Shown piece by piece: positions 12,419-23,821 of a stretch of 64,000 nt of DNA. The stretch is from NCBI GenBank assembly GCA_028023455.1, contig JAQFVV010013083.1, forward strand, positions 62,001 through 126,000. The letters run 5' to 3'. Position numbers and translations under genes: made by a program. The stretch is from Epiperipatus broadwayi (lineage: Eukaryota; Onychophora; Udeonychophora; Euonychophora; Peripatidae). The first letter of the stretch is position 1; each line of letters opens with the position of its first letter. The notes under the pieces are model-generated. The model was not told the DNA's origin. It did not search any database and saw only the letters and a list, made by a program, of their open reading frames with translations.

Positions 12419-13480
12419 AATGGGCACATACATACGTTACATTACTTTTTATTAGTAAACATAAAAAAAAAAAAGTTTGCCAATAAAAATTTCTTTTTTA
12501 AGAATTAAAAACTGAAAATTAAAAAATTGCACAGATAAATATTTATTAAAATAAAACTTTATTAAAAAAAGAGTAGTTTAAAACTAAATTTTCAGAAAAA
12601 ATTTAGAGATAAAAATATATGTTTAAGTTTGAAAACAAATTAATTAATCTTTTGTAAAATGGAAATGATTATTTTAATTAGTAAACTAGCCTTTGGGCAT
12701 TTAAATGTATAAGCATCGGTCAGATAGGAAAACAATAGAAACTTTTAGCAAATGAAAGAAATCCATCGGGAAATTGGACCTCAATGAAAAGGTTTTCACC
12801 ATCATGACGTAATGTTGAGTTAATCCACAAAATTATTATAAAAGGAAAGGTTTGAAAATAAAAGAATTAGTTGGTTATTACGAGTGGACAGATATATGTT
12901 AGCACGGAGTTGAAGGAGAAGGGATTGAAAAGATGCACTCTTCAATCCCTTCAGTTCTGCTAGGAAGAGGAGAAATAAACTATCATTTTCTACATTGAGG
13001 ACCAGCTGGAGTAAAAAACCTCCGGATGAATAAAGCGGCCAACAGAATACCAATCGTTTTTGGACGGCGTGGGAATTCACGTTCAAATGGCAAGCAACAG
13101 ATAAAGATTAACTGTTTAAAACTGTAAGAACTTTATAATTAATGAGCATTAAATTAAAAACTTTCCGTATTTAAATAATACAAATAGAATCCTATCTGAC
13201 CAATGTTAGTTATTAATTAGTTATAATGTTATTTAATGTATTTCTTTTGTAAAATCATTTCCATTTATTTATTTATTTGTTCTTTAAGTTTTATTATGAT
13301 TTCTGTTTTTTATTAAACTAGTTATATAAATATTAAACTTAAGTCGGGCGTGAATGGCTATATAGAGTTGTAAAGTTATATTAGGGGTGGGTAATCTTAG
13401 GTTATTCATTTTGTAGTTGAATTAGGTCAATGGATTGGATATATTGGTTTAATTAGTAGATGTAGTATGAGATTTGCTAT

Positions 13481-16072
13481 TGTACCGGTCGAAACCCACC
13501 ACCACCACAAGTCAAATCGGATTCAAACTCAGCTGGTTCAAAACTGAATTCAAACCCAACTCAACAGCTCAGATAGCAGAAATCGACGGCACAGTGCTAT
13601 GCGCCAAGAACTAGCTCAACGGTTGGTGAGGACTAGAGACCCTTTTACTGACACGAATATCAATTAACTTTGACTACTTTTAAATCGAATCATATGTATG
13701 TTCGGGTTGCCAACACAGACAGCGAGTATTAACATTTAAATAATTATAAAAAGAATGATGAACTGAGAAACCAAGTATGTTAGAAAATATTTAATAATAA
13801 TAATAATTTGTTTTGTTCAATAAAATATAGATTGCATTAGTTACCTCTAGTCTTTAAAAGAATTGATAAATATAATAAGAGTGGCGGTCCTTATCATATG
13901 CCAACAAGTATTACACAACATGGGATTCTATGTCTATGCCCCCAACGAGAAATATAAAGGCAGATAAAGGTATTCATTAAGAACGGAAATGATTGTTCTA
14001 ATTTTATTACGGTGGAATGTGAGATTTATTTTCACATTCGGAAATCTATTCATGAAGAGCAAAACGTATTTTAAGGCATAACTTTAATCTTGATTTGAAA
14101 ACTGATTTAAACTAAATATATTTGAGAATTGGTTCGACTTTAATTTAAATCACTTCATCACGAATTACGAGCACGGAGCGGGTTTTACCGGGACAAAGAT
14201 GCAATGGTACTGACGAATTACAAGGCAGAGAGTAAAATTGAAAGATGATCGCTAGTCGATGATCGAAGTCCTATGGCGGCTTGCATTTGGCAAGTCTTAC
14301 GCCCTTTGACTAATGAATCGGAAAGGAAGTACTTTCTTCCTCGAGAAATTTAAATAAGAGAATATGATCACCGACCAGCCTAACGGAGCGGAAGATGGCC
14401 CTACGTCAGCAACGTTTGATGATGATGACTTGATAGTCATCGTTGAAAAATAAAACCCATGTAGAATGCTCTACGTGATGACTTGACCAATTAATTAAAG
14501 TCAAACGAGCTTTTATCGAACTATTTTAAAACATTTATAAACTATATTAATTATGCCCTAATATCGTGCCCTTCCTGAATATTAATATAAAATAACAAAA
14601 GTGGAATTAAAATACATTTAACCCTTTATCGACCCTTTTTGCAATAAAAACATTTAAGGTTATATTCGAATAAATATATATATTAGTGGAACAAGAAATC
14701 AATATTTTAACATTTTGTGAGTATATAAACACTTGTAACTTAGGAGCTGGGGACATAGGTGAAAAACGGAGCTAATAGTTTATTATTAGCCAATTATAAA
14801 AATAATAAACATGTAATATTTTCTTTCGACTCGATGATTAATAGAACTTTCAAATTTAGTTCTAATGGGCGAGAATTACTATTTGAAATTAATATTATAA
14901 TATTTGCATGAGGCAAATAGAACAGAGGAGCTCATCGAGTTGAAAGATTATTGGCATATAATTTTTAAATAGCATTAATAAATCACACGATAAATACATA
15001 TATATATATATAATATGTTAAACGAACCGCCAGGTAAGAAAAGAAAAAGTTTAAAGACTAGAGATTGAAAGAATTACAATATAAATTTATAGTAGCATTT
15101 TATAAAGATTTTTACATTAAATAATAAAGAGCTCTTAAATAGGAGGAGTGTAAAATAAAGTTCGAACTGGCCAGAAAGTTTAACGTTCATTATAGAAATA
15201 TATTACCCCTTCCGCTGGTCCTTAAGTTACACCTCCAAGTTGTTGAAAACGTAGGCATCATTGGTTGACTACTGGAACAGTATTTTAGTAGCTTTCATAA
15301 TTTTAGCAGAATGATCGGTCCGGAAAAAGGTTCAGCAGCTCCATTGAAGATTCCTCAGGACTTTAGGAACCATAGCCAGATTCCTGATGTTCTAGCCCTC
15401 TATCATGATGAAATACAATTTTTATACGCACAGAGTTCACTGCACTACTCTACAACAAAGCTAGCCCCTTCTCCTGACTTTTCAGGGCTATATATATTGT
15501 CCAGATGCCTTAAGGCTAGCGCTCATTTTATTATCAATTAGTTGTTTTCAAATACATTCCCTCGATAAGGCTTTCAAACTAATTTTTGAATTCCTTTCCT
15601 AATTAGAAAATGAATTCTTAAAATCTGAAATGATTTTAATTAGAAATTGAATTCTTATCTTTTTCCAATTAATAAAACTTTACTGTTGTTTTTGAGAATT
15701 TGAGAGCTTATCGAAAGAATGTAGTTTTTAATCAACAACACTTTAACAAATTATTTAAAATTAAAAAAAAACAAGTATTCCCGACGCAATGAAACTTTCG
15801 AACAATTATATATTTTTAATATTTACAAGTATATACGCACAATCCACGCAATTTAATATATATAAATTCATGAATATTTTCTCATGAATTTATTTAGAGA
15901 ATTGATCAATTTTAAGCTAAACTAATTAATTTTAATACGCATTTGAAATAAATTATTTATTATGGAAATTAGCGTGGATTGAACGTATAAAGCCCCATTG
16001 CATCGGAAATTTAAGGTTAGTATTAGGGTAAATAACATGAAGCTAGGATCGAACTCAGATCCGACTGCTTCA
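13481..16072. mobile_element. Element A1 (2.6 kb, LTR-like), nested in B1
   Basis: It begins TGTACCGGTC and ends CTGCTTCA, as does A2 at 20705-23486. The edges are fixed by comparison with B2, which reads straight through the site (GAGATCCACTATGGGC near 61626). A 4-bp duplication with one mismatch (CTAT/ATAT) is possible. No protein frame is conserved between A1 and A2: the 76-codon frame at 15311 is broken in A2. Shared features include several hairpins (see separate entry). Solo LTR or a structured non-coding element; the family is unknown to me. Confidence 0.6.
14823..14946. other. Conserved stem-loop region in A1
   Basis: CTTTCGACTCGATGA (14823-14837) can pair with TCATCGAGTTGAAAG (14932-14946), 15 pairs including one G-T. 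Inside the loop AGAACT and AGTTCT form a second short stem. A2 has the same fold at 22137-22258. The pair 14836-14933 is G-C here and A-T in A2 (22148-22247), and the G-T here is A-T in A2. Function unknown. Confidence 0.5.
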
Positions 16073-17148
16073 ATATGGGAAATCGCTATTATATCCTTCC
16101 TTCCATTTCCTATGAAGGGATTATAAGATGTAGAACACTGTTCCTTTCGATGAGTTTTTTTATTGTCTTCTGTCTGATAGATTAATATTCTATCTACAAA
16201 ACGTTTCTTCTCTTATCCTAATTGTCTCGTATTGTATTACATTGAACACATCGATATATCAGATGGATTGATACCAGTTTGGTTTGACTGCGAACCTTTA
16301 GCCTAAGGTTAAATAAGGATAGAATATTTTCTTTTCAAATGCAAATCTATGTAGTCCATTCATGCTCGACCCCTAAATAAAAATGCATTAAATTTAAGTT
16401 GTTTATAGACGCTTGCATGGATTCGTTTATCGGTTAACTATGTTTTTGGTTTTCATATGTGATCAAAATATATAGACATTCGATAAATAATGATACCTTA
16501 TGGTGAGTATCTAAAATGTATTTATTCAGATGTCTTTTAAGTTATTGGTGTTAATGCAAGTATCTTATAGTGAATACTATTGGGTTACATATAAATTTCC
16601 CTCTGCAATTGACAGTAATCAATAATTTTATATTTTGATCGCTTATGTTTACTTTGGAATGTTTTTAACCATGTAATCTATGTAACCGATCTATACTCAA
16701 CTATTATAAAACAAGCTTTCATAAACCCATCTGTGCGAACTTAATTAAAATGTAAAATTAGAATATAATAGAAATTAAAGTGTAAATTAAAATCATAAAA
16801 TCAAAGTTAAAAATAATGTATTAAAATGTAAACTAATACTAAAATAGTAATGTTTAATTCTATATATATATGTGCATAAATAAATGTTTGTATGTTAATT
16901 ACTGGCAGTGGCTTATTTTATTTATTTTTTAATGTTAAAATCTAATTAGATAAGATCTTATATTATTTAATCTCTGCTATTCCACTGAGCTAGTGACATG
17001 GGCTAACGACCGGATGCAAATTTTAAAAGGAAAAAAAAATTTTTTGCCTTACGTATCCGCCTACTTTATAAATTTTTCTAGGTTCAAATGCCTAGATGGT
17101 ACCCTGTAGTGCAAATTACGTTAAGTCATCATTCTCCGGATCATTACA

Positions 17149-18040
17149 ATATATATATACATTGACGTGATCATCTATCTATATATTTAACCTTTTTTCC
17201 TTCCTATTCTTCATTACTAACATGTATAAATATTTCGTATTCCATTGTGGTGTAAGTCAAAGGTTAAGTTTTTATTTAAATCTCTTTCCGATTTTCATTT
17301 ATATTTGTAAAATTCAATACGAGTAAGTTTCCTTTTGTTTGCCAACTTGATCTCCTCGATAACACTTCCTTTGTCCGCCATTAGCTTATTACGTATATCT
17401 GATTTAGCTATATACATCTTAAATAATTTTTAAACTGTCTGTTTTAGTGCAAAGCAATTAGAAAAATGCTTTGTGAAAGATTTTTATTATTGTACTTTAT
17501 CGATGAGATTCGAGTTGACAATTTTAATAAAATTGGGAAGTAAGATTTAGACCACAAACATATTAATCTTCTTTTATTATATAATTAGTTTTTCATTAAT
17601 TTAGGGGAATAGCAGAGGCCATTAAGTCATTATTAATATTTTAAAGCCATTAATTAAACATATTATTTAACTAAAAAAGCTTCAGTTTTCTAATTTTATT
17701 TTAAATGCTTTATTTTGCTTTTCCAATGATCAAGGCACGCAAAACACATTTTTTGTAGCACTTTTATGCACATTTAACTATTTAGCTTCATAGGTGTTCC
17801 CATCCATGTCTCTACCTCTGTTGCTAAGCTTTGTGGCCAGATGAGAAAATAATTTATGTGTGTCTCAGATAATGTTATTGGTTCGTAATTAGCCTTGAGA
17901 ATAGGCAAATAGGGCAGAGGTCATAGTATTCTTGATTTAATATCTCACATATGAGTGGCCTCGAGGTACTTTCGCCTAATATTCAAACTGGGTTAAACCA
18001 ACATACATCATCTGACTGTCACAATATATATATATATAAA
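17149..18040. other. Spacer with possible LTR-like terminus
   Basis: Between B1 and the foldback. At 18018-18023 GTCACA abuts (AT)7, which on the minus strand reads TGTGACAG after AT repeats, like the edges of B and E but with another base. The 800 bp to the left are moderately less AT-rich near 17760-18000. No matching second end is seen, so an element is only suspected. Confidence 0.25.
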
Positions 18041-18825
18041 GAGCATGGTAATATCTCTAAACAAGCTTATTTTTTTATGATAAATACCACATGAGAAAAC
18101 ATTTAAAATCTTTATCTAGGATTAACCACATTCCCAGACTGGTTTCAAACTATGGCTCTCTTCAGTGAGGAGCTAAGACATTAGATTCAAAATACTAACT
18201 CAAACCAAGAATTTATCTAATACTTAACTATTAAGAAGACCTGAAATTTTCAGATGTCTGTATGTCTTCAAATTCAGATTTTCACCTGAAGAAGTTATAT
18301 GGATCTGAACTAAAATCATTTACTGCATATATTGTAGGTTTGGCAATTTAATATAGCCAAATTATGATAATAATAAAAAAACAAATCATATTTCACATGA
18401 CCTATATAGCTTGCATTATCAATATGTAATAAATATAATGTAATATATATCATGTGTTATAACATTTGGTTTTCATTAATATTATGCTTTGGCTGTTAAA
18501 GTTTTGGTTTTATTAAATTGTTAAGCCTATTAATATATGGTGTAACTGACTTTAGTTCAGACCCATAAAATTTGTTAAGTTGAAGAGCTGAATCTGAAGT
18601 CATATAGATGTCTGAAAAATTCTGATCTTCTTCTTAATAGTTAAATATTAGATAAATGCTTGGCTTGAGTTAGTATTCTGATTCTAATGATCTATCTCAT
18701 CACTGAAGAAAGCCATGGCTCAAAACCAGCCTGGGGATGGGGGACAATCCTAGACAAAAATTGTAAATTGTTTCTCTTGTGACATTTATAATAAAAATAA
18801 GCTTGTTTTGAGTTATTAGCATGTT
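18041..18825. mobile_element. Foldback element with ~310-bp arms
   Basis: The left arm (18041-18349) and right arm (18515-18825) are reverse complements over almost their full length with scattered mismatches. Landmarks are ACAAGCTTATTTTT at the outer ends, the pair TCTAGGATT / AATCCTAGA, and TTAACTATTAAGAAGA / its complement TCTTCTTAATAGTTAA. The loop is about 165 bp. No coding frame. A transcript across it would form a long imperfect duplex. Foldback or MITE origin is likely; no clear target duplication was found. Confidence 0.75.
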
Positions 18826-18882
18826 CTTCATTTATTACATATTGGTAATGCAAGCTATGTTGATCATGTGATATGTCTTGCT

Positions 18883-18886
<4 letters not shown>

Positions 18887-18967
<81 letters not shown>
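18887..18967. repeat. (AT)n microsatellite, ~40 units
   Basis: Uninterrupted AT tract. It produces a false minus frame of alternating Ile-Tyr. Confidence 0.95.
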
Positions 18968-18970
<3 letters not shown>

Positions 18971-19979
18971 TTATTTACACGAGTTTCTGTGCAAATAAAT
19001 ATATATAATAGCCAAATACCTGACATGTCAGTACAATAACAACTACTTTCCTCAGAGCTACCTCTTTCTCAAATCATAAGAATGTGTATGGTGAGATTTA
19101 AACATCAGCTATTTAACTATAATATATATATATATATATATATTACACGGAAGCTTCCGGAAATAATATGAATTCCATAATTTATCTATGAAAATATTAG
19201 AATTAATATATATATATAATTTAATAATTTTAATGGATGTAATTATTGAAAATATTTTAATATATGAAGATTTCCATTTATAATTTTATTATAAAAAATA
19301 GTCACACATTAATAAGTTAACAATAAATAAAAAATATAAAACCGTTAATTCTTTTTTAGTACTTAAGAAATATTCTAGATCTTATATATAGATAAAGTCT
19401 CAAAACTTTTCTTATTTTTCTATTTTATAAGAGATTCTTCATCCATTAATTTAAATTTCTACATGTATTTCAATACTTACATAATTCTTAAATATAACAA
19501 ATTAAACTAATAAAGCTCATTGATAGAAATTAATTAAATGTTAAGCATTATAAATATTAATAACTATTAATTTATTAGATATGCAATAAAGTATATAAAA
19601 AATCTGTGCTAAAGAAAGAACAGGATAATCTGCACAAGTCATAAAAATAATACATATCCATTTGAGTAATTTCATAAACCAAAACAATGATTGTTTATTC
19701 TGAAATAAAAAGTAATTTATATAGTCACTTCCAAATGTGGAATAATCAGTAAATATTTGTTTTATATCGTAATTATTTTTTTTGAAAAATGTATTAACAG
19801 AAATAAATTATTTTAAATTTATATTAAAATTTTTAGACAACTATGGAATTTTAGAAGAAAAGATATATATTGGTAAATTTACCATTAATGCTTTTAATTA
19901 TATAATACCCATATTGTAATAACAACTAAAATAAAATAATATATGGAGTGAAATTAAATAAAAATATCTTTATTTGCAG
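18968..19979. other. No recognisable feature
   Basis: Extremely AT-rich sequence with short AT tracts near 19121-19142 and 19207-19219. Nothing coding is seen. Confidence 0.4.
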
Positions 19980-20100
19980 AGATGCCTTGGATAGAAAAAG
20001 AAAGATCTTATTTCAATTAAAATCACATTTCCAAAAGAGGTTCAAAATGTTTATAAAGTATCATTTGGAGTTTGTGAATGTTTTATGTGAATTTAAGTAG
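19980..20100 (+). other. Exon-like open frame (plus), unverified
   Basis: A good acceptor-like sequence (TATCTTTATTTGCAG, ending 19979) is followed by a 39-codon frame, rich in Lys, Phe and Arg, starting DALDRKRKILF and ending LCEFK then TAG at 20098. It could be a terminal exon or a transposon fragment. No donor, no neighbouring exon and no clear AATAAA downstream on this strand are seen. It overlaps the end of a convergent minus frame, so at most one of the two is likely real. Confidence 0.2.
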
Positions 20101-20203
20101 TGACATCAATGCTACAAGTATAACAGAATTCATCAGCAATAATACTTCTCTTCCATGTTATGGATACTGATTGCGATTTTTCTAATACCATGATCTTGTC
20201 CTT
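20093..20203 (-). other. Exon-like open frame (minus), unverified
   Basis: On the minus strand a pyrimidine tract ending CCTTTTGTAG (acceptor-like, just right of 20204) precedes a 36-codon frame, KDKIMVLEKSQSVSITW through CSIDVTT, ending in TAA at 20093-20095. An AATAAA signal lies about 120 bases further on (19969-19974). That arrangement suits a last coding exon with a short 3' UTR. The product is not recognised, and the length is within what chance allows in this window. Confidence 0.25.
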
Positions 20204-20215
20204 ACTACAAAAGGA

Positions 20216-20704
20216 AAAAAAAACATTAACATTTTTAAGTGAACAGACTGCATTAAGAAATATGATGATAGTTACCTTCTATTTGGAAATTTTCTTTATT
20301 TAAAACAATTGCCAATTTTTCATTCAAATATTCTTTTAATATCACTCTTTCCTTCATTCATTTTTTGAAATTTTCTACATGTTACTTGCAAATATTCTAT
20401 ATCTTTTTTTTTATTCTTTTCCTAGTTGATGACAATTGTGATCAAACTAGGTAGTCAATATAATTGGATTGTTAATTACATATAATGGACCCTGATAAAA
20501 TAGTTAAATACATTTACATATAGCAGGTAAATAGTTAGATAAATAGAACATAAATACATAGGCATATAAATATATACACAAAGAAATGGTAGATAAATTT
20601 GTAGATAAATAGTTAAACAGATAGGTTAACATATTGATAAAAAGTTAGATAAATAAATAGGCAGATAAATATACAGGTAGATTGTTGACATATGTAAATA
20701 GTAG
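20216..20704. repeat. Degenerate GATA-type repeat region
   Basis: From about 20490 the sequence is a loose series of TAGATAAAT, TAGGTAAAT and CAGATAAAT units, decayed relatives of the clean GATA array at 23490. A2 seems to have inserted between the two, splitting one tetranucleotide region. The first 270 bp hold nothing recognisable. Confidence 0.5.
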
Positions 20705-23486
20705 TGTACCGGTCAAAAAGAAGCCAACACATCAACAAACCCAAACTCAAAGTCGGATTCAAACTCAGGTGGTTCAAACTGAATTCAAACCCAACTCACG
20801 AGCTCAGATCAAATCAATGGATGACATATATCGACGGTACATGACTATGCGCCAAGGAACTAGCTCAACGGATGATGATGATTAATGAGACTCCTGATCT
20901 AACTCTAATAAAGTATAATAAAATAACTAACAATCTTTATAAGTCAACTCATATATATATGTTCGGGTTGCCAATACAGACAGTGAGCATTAATATTAAA
21001 ATAATTTGAATAAGAAAGAAAGTTTAAAAAAAACCCAAATGTGTTAATAAAATGTTTAATAATAATTATAATTTTGTTCAACTTTTAGATTGTGATTATA
21101 TAGATTACCTCTAGTCTTTAAACAGAATTTATATTTACAACAAGAATGGCAGTCCTTATTATATGCCAATACTATTACGCAATATTATATGATAAATATA
21201 TGTCTATGCCCCCGACAAGAAAATAAAGGTAGATAAAGGTATTTGGCTATGACTGAAATTATTATTCTGATTCTAAAGGAAAGAATGTGAGATTTATTTT
21301 CACATTCGCAAATCAATTCATAAAGAGCAAGATACGTATTTAGGGCACAACTTTAATATTTAATAGAAAACTTATTTAATTATAAATAAACATGAATTTG
21401 TTCGACTTTAATAAAATCAATTCATCACGATTTACGAGCATGAGAGCGGGCTTTACTGGAACTGAGAAATAAACGGTACTGACGACTTATGAGCTATAAG
21501 AATAAATGTGAAAAATAATGGCTTGTCTATGATTTGAGAAAATAGCAGGGCTGCTTGTATTTGACAAGTCTTCAATGCCCTATATGAAGGATCCATAGAA
21601 CACAGGGAAAACCAGGTCGGGTCGTAGCCTCGAACCTTTGGTGTTCCAAATATAAAACGAGCAAGTGGAGGAAGTGCTTTCTTCCTAGATAATTAAACTA
21701 ATAGAAATATCACTGAGGACAAGCCTATGAAACAGGAGATGGCTCGCGTCAGCAACGTTCGGAAAATGATGACTTGGTAATCATCGTATTTAAATAATAA
21801 TACCCAATTTATATAAAGAGTGCTCTACGTGATGACCTGATCAAGTTAAATTAAAGTCAAACGTGCTTTAATCAAAAAGTATTTAATGCAATTAGAAATT
21901 ATATTAATTATGCCCTAAATCCCATGCCCTTCCTGAATATTACTAGAAAGTATAAAATTTGAATTAGAATATATATATTCATTTAATTCCTTTATCAACC
22001 TTTTTGTGAAACAATAAATTAATGTGAATAAATAACTATTATAAATTCAGTAAAGTGGCCGGGAGCATAGGTTAAAATTGAGCTAATAATTTGTTGTTAT
22101 TAGCCATTAATAAAATAGCAAAAATTGTACAAATCATTCAACTCGATAATTAATAGAACTGTATCAAAATAGTTCTAGTGGGTAAGAATTACTGTAAAAA
22201 TAAATATAATATTATTTAACAAGGCAAATGCAACGAAGGAAATTATTATCGAGTTGAAGTTATTATTGGCATATAATAAAAAAAAATAAACAACATTAAT
22301 AAATCACACAATAAATATATATATATAATATAATAAATGAACCGCCATCGTAAGAAAAGAGAAAGTTAAATATTAAATTTAAAGACTAGAGATTAAGATA
22401 GAGACTTACTACATAATTTAAAATAACATTAACAAAAAGACAATTTTACAGTAGATAGCTTAAAGATGTTTTAACTTAAAGTTCAGAACTGGCCAGGTTC
22501 AAAAGGAAATATATTACCATTTCTTCATGGTTGACTTCTGAGTTTCCACAAGGCAGAGTCCAGTTGGATGAAACGTATGCGCGCATTTTGAAAATTAGGT
22601 GAATAGCATTTTGATGGATTTCTCTAAGGTTTTGGCAGCTTACGATTGGTATATATATTTTTATATTGCAGCCACATTAAAGATTTTCAGGGGACTTAAG
22701 GAACCGTAGTCAGACTCTTGAAGTTAAGCCCCCCCCCCACCATGGTAGAAACACTATTTTACTTCATAATTTAACTGGGCGGCTTCTTCTCTAATGAAAT
22801 ATATATGGCTTCTCTTAATGAGGAATAATAGCTGCTTGGAAACTTTTCCTGGGCTCTTTATACTGTATCTGATGCCTTTAGGCTAAATCAATCTTACAAA
22901 AAAATGTACTAGTTGTTTTTAGATACATTCCTTTGATAAGGCTTTCAAACTCATTAACTTGAATTCATTTTCTAATTAGAAAATGAATTTTTAATATCAG
23001 AAAATGATTTTAATTAGGACCGTCCTAACATTTTAAAGACTTATCTATTTCTAATTAATAAAAACTTTAACCATTGTTTTGGAAAGAGAAAATCTGAAAG
23101 CTTATCGAAAGAATGTGGCTTTTAATCACTAAAAATTTAACATATTATTTAAAAGTAAAATAAACATTCCGACGCAATGAAACTTTCGAACAATTATATA
23201 TATTTAAACATTTATAAATATATATACACGCACAATCCACGCAGTTATAATATATATAAATTCATGAATAATTCTAACATGAATTTATTAATAGAAATGA
23301 TTAGTTTAAATCTCAAATGAGTTAATTTTAACACACATTTATAATAGTTTTTCTTTAAGGAAACTAGCGTGGACTGAACGCATAAAGCCCCATTGCATCG
23401 GAAATTCAAAGTTAGTACAAGGGTTTGAAGTTGGCTACATGTGAAAGATCATGAAGCTAGGATCGAACTTAGATCCGACTGCTTCA
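20705..23486. mobile_element. Element A2 (2.8 kb, LTR-like)
   Basis: Second copy of family A, same orientation as A1, starting TGTACCGGTC and ending CTGCTTCA. Shared landmarks include GTTCGGGTTGCCAA near the left third, GAATGTGAGATTTATTTTCA (21283 onward), TTAATTATGCCCTAA, and GACGCAATGAAACTTTCGAA close to the right end. It carries an extra block relative to A1 near 21585-21665 and a run of ten C (22729-22738). The flanks GTAG/ATAG may be a 4-bp target copy with one mismatch. No conserved protein frame is seen. Confidence 0.6.
22137..22258. other. Conserved stem-loop region in A2
   Basis: TTCAACTCGATAAT (22137-22150) and ATTATCGAGTTGAA (22245-22258) are exact reverse complements over 14 bases. 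They enclose an inner AGAACT...AGTTCT stem. This is the counterpart of the A1 structure at 14823-14946, with one compensatory change and one G-T to A-T change. Confidence 0.5.
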
Positions 23487-23489
23487 ATA

Positions 23490-23821
<332 letters not shown>

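Larger units (their letters stand above)
12416..17148. mobile_element. Element B1, LTR-like, interrupted by A1
   Basis: It starts TGTAATGGGCAC after (AT)n and ends CATTACA before (AT)n. Without the 2592-bp A1 insertion it is about 2.14 kb, matching B2 (2150 bp at 60222). No coding frame is shared between copies. Blocks in order: W (12416-13330), Y (13343-13480 and 16073-16375, split by A1), X (16392-16735), Z (16900-17148). In B2 the order is W, X, Y, Z. TG...CA ends and size suit a long solo LTR of the gypsy type, which would leave 4-6 bp target copies invisible within TA repeats. A non-coding TIR element is the alternative. Confidence 0.55.

Noticed and set aside
15311-15541. 76-codon frame in A1, relatively GC-rich
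   Set aside because: The matching part of A2 (22675-22760) does not keep the frame.
18887-18967. Ile-Tyr repeat frames over AT tracts (also near 1172, 1543, 27127, 44477)
   Set aside because: Dinucleotide repeat artefacts.
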